Shown: positions 46,086-64,000 of the stretch, one piece after another | How the letters are laid out: the number at the start of each line of letters is the position of its first letter | Numbering within the stretch: position 1 is the first letter of the stretch | Source: Cristatella mucedo | Taxonomy: Eukaryota; Bryozoa; Phylactolaemata; Cristatellidae | Length of the DNA: 64,000 nucleotides | Direction: 5' to 3' | Assembly: GCA_009760855.2 (NCBI GenBank) | Contig: WPIO01000003.1 | Coordinates: 14,702,911 to 14,766,910, forward strand | Notes under the pieces: generated by a model | Databases searched by the model: none | What the model was told of the DNA's origin: nothing | Seen by the model: only the letters and a program-made list of their open reading frames with translations | Program-made: the position numbers and the translations under genes

Positions 46086-46843
46086 GAAAGCTTCATTCAG
46101 AAGACTGCTTCTACAGCTAGCCATCACGTCCAATCCCTATCCGAGATTAGGAGCTGTCATCCACAGTGGCTTGCAAAAATTAGCTCATTGGTTCTGTCTC
46201 GGCTTGATTATCGTAATTTCCTTTTGGTTGGGCTACCAAAGAAAGCAACTTGGCCACTGAAGCCGGCTATGAATGTGGCTGCAAGGCTAGTCTTTAAGTC
46301 CCAGTCCCAAGAGCAAAAGTTCTTACGCTGAGCCACAAGGCCCGCCACGGCTTGGCTCCTTCGTACCTAGCTGAACTGCTGCACCAGTTTCAGCCTCTTC
46401 GTGCCCTCAGGTTCTGTATGGACAATAAATTAGCTGTTCCATTCCTCCGTTTAAGTTGGCGACAGAAGCTTGAGCTCTGCAGGTCCTAGACAGTGGAGCT
46501 CGCTTCCACAATTCTCACGCAACGACAACTACTCTCCTGCTGCCGACTATGGCTAATCCTTTTCAGCGGTCCTGAACTGCTACTTCCATGCTACTCACAA
46601 CCTCAACTGCTCTCCTGATTCTGCTATGCTTCCTACTTTCTCTTTGTTAAGTGAGATGGAGTCTCTTGGCTACCGAATGCGTACCGAAAGCCGCTTAGCC
46701 CTAGAAAGAGATTGAGTTCTCTGAGGGCGCTTTATCGAGTGCATTATTATTATTAGGCTGTGAGTGCACTATACAAATCTCCTTTGTAACACACGCATAG
46801 TCTTTATGGCTTTGCGGAGCTACAGACGGAGATGCAACAACAA
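46086..46843 (+). mobile_element. LINE B copy with a LINE A end inserted
   Basis: Encodes SFIQKTASTASHHVQSLSE, LVLSRLDYRNFLLVGLPKK and NVAARLVFKSQ. The family B 3' end is interrupted at 46700-46755 by a short LINE A 3' end. Frames are broken. Confidence 0.85.
46700..46757 (+). mobile_element. Roughly 50-bp LINE A 3' end inserted in LINE B
   Basis: CTAGAAAGAGATTGAGTTCT, GAGGGCGCTTTATCGAG and (ATT)n sit between CCGCTTAG and GCTGTGAGTGC, which are contiguous in other LINE B copies. TTAG flanks both sides. Confidence 0.8.
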
Positions 46844-46939
46844 CAGGGGGAAATGTCCTACAACCACCAGTTTATAGTTTTCCAAACCCCTCCCCCAGGG
46901 TAGGACCTAGACGGGCGGCGCTGCCCGGAGGTGAGAAAG

Positions 46940-46985
46940 CACTTCCGCCAGGAAGATGGTTGTGGCCTGCATTTTTAATGTGTAA
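46940..46985 (+). promoter_or_regulatory. Candidate kinase promoter/5' UTR: paired ETS-like sites and uORF
   Basis: CACTTCCG at 46940-46947 and AGGAAG at 46950-46955 form an inverted pair of ETS-core sites. AAGATGG, a YY1-like string, overlaps the second site. An ATG at 46956 opens a nine-codon uORF ending at 46985, 34 bases before the proposed kinase start. This is motif recognition only; the transcription start is unknown. Confidence 0.3.
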
Positions 46986-47019
46986 AGTCTCCTGCTGTAC
47001 TATCACATTGAAAACGAAG

Positions 47020-58316
<11,297 letters not shown>

Positions 58317-58417
58317 TAATTTTGCGAATGTTACGTCTTGCCGTGGATGCATTATATAAATATGCAACAATGTGAGGTAAAGTTTTCGACTTTTGTAGCT
58401 CTCTAATATTTGCTGAT

Positions 58418-58585
58418 TTAACAGCCTCGTGTGTATAGTGGCAGAAGAGCCTTAACGGCTGTCACCACCACTTTCAGTTAGCCATAACTTGCTAATAGCC
58501 CACAGAAGGATTCAAACCTCCACGGCCTTGGTCATGAAGAGCAAGCACCTTACCTCCTGGGCTATCAAGGCCACTCGTTATACGA
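58418..58585 (-). mobile_element. tRNA-derived SINE-1
   Basis: Complement: TGATTTAACAGCCTCGTGTG, GGCTGTCACCACCACTTTC, B box GGATTCAAACC, head AGCAAGCACCTTACCTCC. In the last kinase intron, antisense. Confidence 0.85.
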
Positions 58586-58639
58586 GAATAGGAGAGCTCA
58601 TTCACTTGTACCAGTCATAAGTATCAAAACATGGTATTC

Positions 58640-58905
58640 GATGAAGAGTTTAGTTTAAGGATATTGAAATAAATTTCTTCAAATCAGGCATTAGCTTTAA
58701 TAGTAAGCCTAAGCTGATTGGGAGGTTTTGAATGATAAGTCCAGCTGGGCGTCGTCGGCATAGATTGATATCCGACACCACGACCCCAAATGACTCTCCC
58801 ATGAAGCTGACTCATTGTGCATAAAGAAAAGTCAAGTACGAAAACTATCTCGAATACTCCACTGATGACCGGTCTGCTAACGGTCTCACTCGATACAGAC
58901 TAAAA
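58640..58905 (-). mobile_element. Decayed LINE RT fragment
   Basis: AGTTTAAGGATATTGAAATAAA and GATTGATATCCGACACC stand where LINE A/B have the conserved LKLN and YVDD-side sequence. ACTCCACTGATGACC matches the GVPQ side. Low identity; family uncertain. Confidence 0.45.
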
Positions 58906-58919
58906 ATGACGGTACAAAA

Positions 58920-59070
58920 GTTAGTTGATTCAACAGCCTCATTTGTATAGCAGCTGAAGAGCCTTGCTGCTATCACGACGACTGGCAGTAGATAATAAAG
59001 AATTGCCTAATGCAGAACTTGAATCCAATACCTAGAGAGTAATTACCTTATAAGCTAAGGTCGTATCTAG
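58920..59070 (-). mobile_element. Degenerate SINE-1
   Basis: GATTCAACAGCCTCATTTGT, GCTATCACGACGACTG and AATAAAGAATTGCC follow the SINE-1 tail and body; the B box is decayed. Confidence 0.6.
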
Positions 59071-59312
59071 CACGACACCATATCCCCTGTAACCTGTATA
59101 CAGGCTCGGGAGGGCCCGATCCCAAATGTTATTTTGCTACATCATTAGATTAGCAGGTCAAATCTATCCGTTTTTACCTACTCAGTACATCAGGACAACA
59201 TTGGTAGCTCCTTGCCAATAGTGTATTGTGCTTCACGTGGGTATGGCTTTCCCTCATAGAGTAAAACCGGGCTGCACACTTGGATTGGTGAGGCTTGTCC
59301 CGTTATTTAAAT

Positions 59313-59475
59313 ATTAGCTGATTTAACAGCCTCATTTGTATAGCAACAGAAGAGCCTTAAACGGCTATCACCACCGCTGTCAGTTGGCAATAAAGAATCG
59401 TCCACTAAAGGATTCGAACCCACGACCTTGGTCCTTTAGAGCGAGCACCTTACCTCCTGGGCTATCATGGCCATC
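59313..59475 (-). mobile_element. tRNA-derived SINE-1, well preserved
   Basis: Complement: GCTGATTTAACAGCCTCATT, ACGGCTATCACCACCGC, B box GGATTCGAACC at 59410-59420, head GAGCGAGCACCTTACC. Confidence 0.88.
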
Positions 59476-59594
59476 AGAGGCCATCAGAGATGCCATGTAC
59501 CATTAAATTAGTTTACCTTGAAATGCACTTCATGCACAGTGATGTGTGAAGCCTAGCCTACTGCAGTGCTCGGTCATTTTGCTTGAGCATCTAG

Positions 59595-60357
59595 ATTTAC
59601 ATTCCAAAGCGGCCTCTCGTTAGACAACCATATCAGCTCCAGTCAAATCTGCCTATTTTCAGCTTCATAACATTGCTAAAATTCGGGCTTGTTTAGATAA
59701 GGATACCACATCTAAGTTGGTCCATGCATTCGTGACATCCCGTCTCGACTTCTGCAACTCACTGCTTACTGGCCTACCAGCATGTGCGATCAGGCGATTG
59801 CAGCTGGTGCAAAACTCCGCAGCCAGGCTTGTCTGCCGTGAGCGTCACAGTTGCCACATTACTCCACTTCTCGCCGACCTGCACTGGCTACCAGTCATGC
59901 AACGGTTTTGTCGATCACTTTTAGGTCACTTCATTCTTTGGCTCCAGCCTATCTCTCAGATATACTCCCTATCAGGTCAAGCATCGTACCACCCACTTTT
60001 CGGAATCCAACAGTCTACAAGTACCTCGTACAAACCTCAAATCCTTTGGAGACCGTGCATTAAGCTCATATGCTCCCAAAGCCTGGAGCTTCCTCCCGAC
60101 CTGCGTCAGAACGTCCCCTGACCTGACCACATTTAAAAAGAACTTAAAAACACACCTATTTAGGACAGCATTTAGTGGGTCCCTGTGATTCGTCCTTGAT
60201 GTGCTTATGCGTGCTGACACCGTGCATGCTGCCACTTACCACATTTGCATGCTGACCCTGTGTATGTCACCCCTTACCATGTTATTCGTTTTGTTTATCA
60301 AGCATGTTATTACTCACCATTCAATTGCATTTCACTTTGCAGCAAATGTAAAGCCCT

Positions 60358-60389
<32 letters not shown>

Positions 60390-60435
60390 AGTTCTCTGAG
60401 GGCGCTTTATCAAGTGCATTATTATTATTATTATT
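59595..60435 (+). mobile_element. LINE A 3' portion
   Basis: Encodes SRLDFCNSLLTGLPACAIR, LQLVQNSAARLVCRERHS and DLHWLPV. Frames shift near 59.9 kb. The 3' signature has expanded into a (GA)n run, followed by (ATT)n. Confidence 0.88.
60357..60388. repeat. (GA)n microsatellite grown from the LINE A 3' signature
   Basis: Other copies read CCTAGAGAGAGATTGAG or CCTAGAAAGAGATTGAG. Here the GAGAGA core is extended to about 14 GA units at the same position. Confidence 0.85.
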
Positions 60436-60884
60436 TTCCATGCAGCACCGAACAAGCATTTTGATGGCTGCCATTAACGTCACGATTGTTTTTCTGCTCT
60501 CATTCCTAGAGCGTGTATTGAATGCTCAGTCTGGCTTGGCCACTGGCTCATTTTGCAGCTAGCCTGCAAGTGGGGGCCTTGGAGAAAATGTCCTTCTTTT
60601 GTCGAATTAATAGGAGAAATTGTGTAGCAGTTTGACTCGAATTCTTTGTTCCATTTAAGGAAGAATGATCTTCCTCAAAATTGGGTAACTGCTCCCAACG
60701 TAGGAGTGAACTTATCGTACAAATACTCGAAGAATGGTTTCACGGGCCTCTGTAGTTCAACAAAGCCTGTGCCAATTTGTCACAATATGTAATGTAGATT
60801 CGTCTCATTTGGTGGCCAGGTGTCGAGCCCTCAGTGTGTGCAGTATGACTAGCATAAGCCTGGCAGCCTGCCAGCAGCTTTTAA

Positions 60885-63822
60885 TTAATAATAATAATAA
60901 TAATTCACTTGATAAAGCGCCCTCAGAGAACTTAATCTCTCTCTAGGCGCTTTACATTTGCTGTAAAGTGAAATGCAATTGAATGGTAAGTAAAATCATG
61001 CTTGAAAAACAAACGAAATGAATAATATGGTTAGGGGTGACATGCACAGGGTCAGCATGCAAATGTGGTTAGTGGCAGCATGCACAGTGTAAGCACGCAT
61101 AAGCACATCAAGGACGAATCACAGGGACCCACTAAATGCTGTCCTAAATAGGTGTGTTTTTAAGTTCTTTTTAAATGTGGTCAGGTCAGGGGATGTTCTG
61201 ACGCAGGTCGGGAGGGAGTTCCAGGCTTTGGGAGCATATGAACTAAATGCACGGTCTCCAAAGGATTTAAGGTTTGTACGAGGTATTTCTAGTCTGTTGG
61301 ATTCCGAAAAGCGGGTGGTACGATGCTTAGCCTGATGGGGTAGTATATCTGACAGATAGGCTGGAGCCATAGAATGGAGGGACCTAAAAGTGAGCGACAA
61401 AACCTTGAAGTCAATCCGTTGCTTGACTGGTAGCCAGTGCAGGTCGGCGAGAAGTGGAGTAATGTGGCAACTGCGACGCTCACGGCAGACAAGTCTAGCT
61501 GCCGAGTTTTGCACCAGCTGCAATCACCTGATCGCACATGCTGGTAGGCCAGTAAGCAGGGAGTTGCAGAAGTCGAGACGGGATGTCACGAATGCATGAA
61601 CTAACTTGGACGTGGTATCTTTATCTAAACAAGCCCGAATTTTAGCAATGTTATGAAGCTGAAAATAGGCGGATTTGACTGTGGAGGTGATATGGTCGTC
61701 TAACGAGAGGTCGCTTTGGAATATGACACCTAGATTTCGAGCTGATTCAACTGGAGATGCTGGCAGAGCCAATTTTGAGAGTCAGCCTGTCCAATCTCTG
61801 GATCACACTGGGTTTGCCCATAACTAGTAAGTTGGTTTTATCATCGTTAAGTTTTAGAAAATGTGCTGCCATCCATGTGCGGATGTCATCAATGCATGCA
61901 GCTAGTGAGTTGAGAGAATTTGAGGTGCTCGAAGGCTGGGAGGGATCAAAGCAAAGGTACAACTGAGTGTCATCTACATAGAAGTGAAAGCCTAGATTGT
62001 GCTTGGCAATCACATCAGCAAGAGGCAGAGTATAAACCGTGAAAAGAACCGGACCTAGCACTGAGCCCTGAGGTACTCCATATTTCAGAGGTACTTCAGA
62101 TGATCTTTGTCCATTCACGTCAATACTCTGAAGTCTCCCACTGAGATAGGACCTGAACCATTGCAGAACAGTGCCAGTGATGCCCAGGCGAGATGAGAGG
62201 CGCTCTAGAAGAACTTTGTGATCGATGGTATCAAAAGCTGCCGAAAGATCAAGCAAAACAAGCAGAGACACTCTACCCATGTCTGCATTCCTAAGTAGGT
62301 CGTTGTATACCCTAAGCAATGCTGACTCTGTGGAGTGATTAGCTTTAAAGACAGACTGGAACTTACTAGCAAGGTGTGAGGTTTCGATATGTGAGTTCAG
62401 CTGGTCCACCACGACCCGTTCGAGTGTCTATGATAGGAATGGTAGAAGGGAAACTGGGCGGTAGTTGCTCAAGTTCTCTTGGTCAAGTGTAGCTTTCTTG
62501 AGAAGTGGCCTGACTACAGCTTTTTTGAAAGGTGCTGGGACATAACCTGAGGCTAATGACATATTAATTATGTTAGTTATGCATGGCAGCAGTAGATCAA
62601 TGCAACGTAGGAGCAGGACAGTGGGAATAGGGTCCAGAGGACTTGTTGTCTTCTTTGATTGAGATACGAACTTTAGGACTAGATCACTAGTGACCTGCTT
62701 AAATGCAGACATTGAGGTGCAGCCAGGAACCGAGGAACAGCATTCTAGTGGGGAGGTTGTCATCGCAGGGATAGATTCCCTGATCTTGTCTATCTTCTGC
62801 ACAAGGAATCGAGAGAAGCGATCGGCTAGATCATCATTAGGATCATCAGGTAAGGAGCTAATTTTGGGAACGGTTGAGGAGATGGTTAATTGTCGACATC
62901 AGCATTTTTGGATTGTGCATCTGTGATTCAACAATGTTTTTATAAAAGCTAGACTTGGCCTTTGCTAGGATCAAGTGGTACGACCTACAGTAGTCTTCAT
63001 ATGCCTGTCGATGGACAGTTAGTCCGGATCTTTTGTATGCTTTTTCAAGCTTTCGTTTAGTAGACTTGGCTAGTTTAATGTCTGCGGTAAACCATAGGCC
63101 GTCTGGGCGGGGTCGCGTAGTGCGCTTTGTCAGAGGGGCAAACTCGTCTAGCGTGTCAGCTAGTGTTGCGTTGAAGCTATCTACCAATGATGACAGATCG
63201 GAGGGGGACTGAGCAGCAGAGGTGAAGCAGATATTCTCGCACGGACAGCATCGATGTCAAGGGTCTTGAGGTTTCGCGATTCACAGGATATTTTAGAGGA
63301 GGATGTGGGCACACACTGTAGATTGAATGAGATCTGCATGTGGTCAGATAAGCAGGATTTGGTAATAATTGATGATGACAAAGTGCAGTTGTATGAGAAG
63401 ATCTAGTCGAGTGTGTGACCCTTGATATGGGTAGGGCCATGCACATGAGCCACAAGAGACAATGAGTCAGGCAATGCACGAAATTCGGTGCTGAAAGCGT
63501 CAGATAAGTTATCAAAGTGAACGTTGAAATCACCCATGACGAGGAAGGATCGATTTCTTGCACACAGAATCGAAATGAGATCGGAGAAATCTGAAATAAA
63601 AGAGGATTTGGTACCTGGTGGGCGATAGACTACTGCCACTATCGGTAGCTTGTTTTCAGGTGAGACCAAGACAGTTGATTCAAAAGACTGCTTCGAGGGT
63701 ACCGCAAATGGCTTGAAGTTGAATTTCGAGCGCACGACAATAGCAACTCCACCTCCAGTTTTGATTGATCTAGGGGTGTGAAAGAACGAGAAACCAGATG
63801 GAGTTGACCCTGTGCATGTCAC
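60885..63822 (-). mobile_element. LINE A, most complete copy: endonuclease and reverse transcriptase
   Basis: Read on the minus strand: an AP-type endonuclease part (GGGVAIVVRSKF, VAVVYRPPG, FLVMGDFNVHFDN); a linker; RT with LLDLSAAFDTIDHKVLLERL, YGVPQGSVLGPVLF and HFYVDDTQLYLCFD; then the C-terminal region and a 3' UTR ending in (ATT)n. These motifs place it in the CR1/L2 branch of the Jockey group. The EN N-terminus is missing, and at least three frameshifts or stops (near 63.4, 63.2, 62.8 and 62.4 kb) separate the frames. The RT frame itself (62412-61747) is intact with the catalytic YVDD, so the copy is fairly young but not functional as read. Confidence 0.93.
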
Positions 63823-63975
63823 CCCTAACTATGTTATTCATTTTGTTTGTTTTTCAAGCATGATTTTACTTACCATTCAATTGCATTTCCCTTTGCAGCA
63901 AATGTAAAGCGCCTAGAGAGAGATTAAGTTGTCTGAGGCCGCTTTATCAAGTACATTATCATTATTTCAATTGCA
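63805..63975 (+). mobile_element. LINE A 3' end, inverted relative to the adjoining copy
   Basis: TGACCCTGTGCATGTCACCCC through GCAAATGTAAAGCGCCTAGAG to ATTATCATTATTTC. It is the direct-strand counterpart of 60885-61045, starts exactly where the endonuclease frame ends, and shares subfamily features with it. Confidence 0.85.
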
Positions 63976-64000
63976 TCGTGCAGTTTTTTTAGTGAATTGT

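Larger units (their letters stand above)
44835..46911. repeat. Inverted array of GGACATTTCCCCC-type motifs, possible DNA transposon ends
   Basis: At the left, GGACTTCCCCCGGACATTTCC and several TAGGACATTCCCCCCGGGG units (44835-44914). At the right, inverted units GGGGGAAATGTCCTACCC and GGGGGAATGTCC (46016-46065), again at 46846-46860 and 46894-46911. Between them lie a GC-rich stretch (45.0-45.4 kb) and, nested, a LINE B copy. It looks like terminal and subterminal inverted repeats of an unknown element. Confidence 0.5.

Overview
The window is animal nuclear DNA: spliced genes with GT-AG introns, long introns full of retrotransposons, and no bacterial-type gene organisation. The two host genes are of metazoan type: an immunoglobulin/fibronectin-III cell-surface receptor and a Hippo/MST Ste20-family kinase. 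Long repeat-filled introns, CR1/L2-like LINEs ending in (ATT)n, and tRNA-derived SINEs fit a non-vertebrate animal. A sponge or cnidarian is a reasonable guess, but the sequence does not settle the phylum.

Layout. (1) About 1.6-26.8 kb, minus strand: one large receptor gene. It reads from a signal peptide at 26771 through five Ig domains, an FN3 domain and a membrane-proximal module. It then offers two different transmembrane exons. One (7728-7547) carries its own stop and a nearby AATAAA. The other (4663-4483) continues through three cytoplasmic-tail exons to a stop at 2094. Splice phases agree at every junction and predict proteins of 863 and 728 residues. (2) About 27-47 kb: a 20 kb mobile-element island with no host gene I recognise. 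It holds CR1/L2-like LINE copies of two families (called A and B here), SINEs, an LTR retrotransposon with a 5-bp target duplication (34264-36631), and an inverted array of GGACATTTCCCCC-type motifs (44.8-46.9 kb). (3) About 47.0 kb to beyond the right edge, plus strand: the 5' half of an MST1/2-Hippo kinase gene. Six coding exons run to kinase subdomain IX; the rest of the kinase and the C-terminus lie outside the window. Its introns hold a Tc1/mariner relic, LINE A and B copies and SINEs. (4) 59.6-64.0 kb: LINE A copies, including the most complete one (endonuclease plus reverse transcriptase, broken by frameshifts).

How the parts relate. The receptor and the kinase are arranged head-to-head about 20 kb apart. 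The receptor tail has a PPPY (WW-domain ligand) motif, several tyrosine motifs and a hydrophobic C-terminus. The idea that it feeds the Hippo pathway is only a hypothesis. Among the repeats, one tRNA-type SINE family shares its 3' end with LINE A, as expected for a SINE mobilised by that LINE. Many small fragments are bare LINE A 3' ends.

Main points of interest: two competing transmembrane exons served by a non-canonical GC splice donor; an LTR element carrying an extra partial LTR inside a single target duplication; repeated LINE 3' ends arranged as inverted pairs; a 0.8 kb fold-back element flanked by TTAA; and a roughly 50-bp LINE-end insertion inside another LINE.
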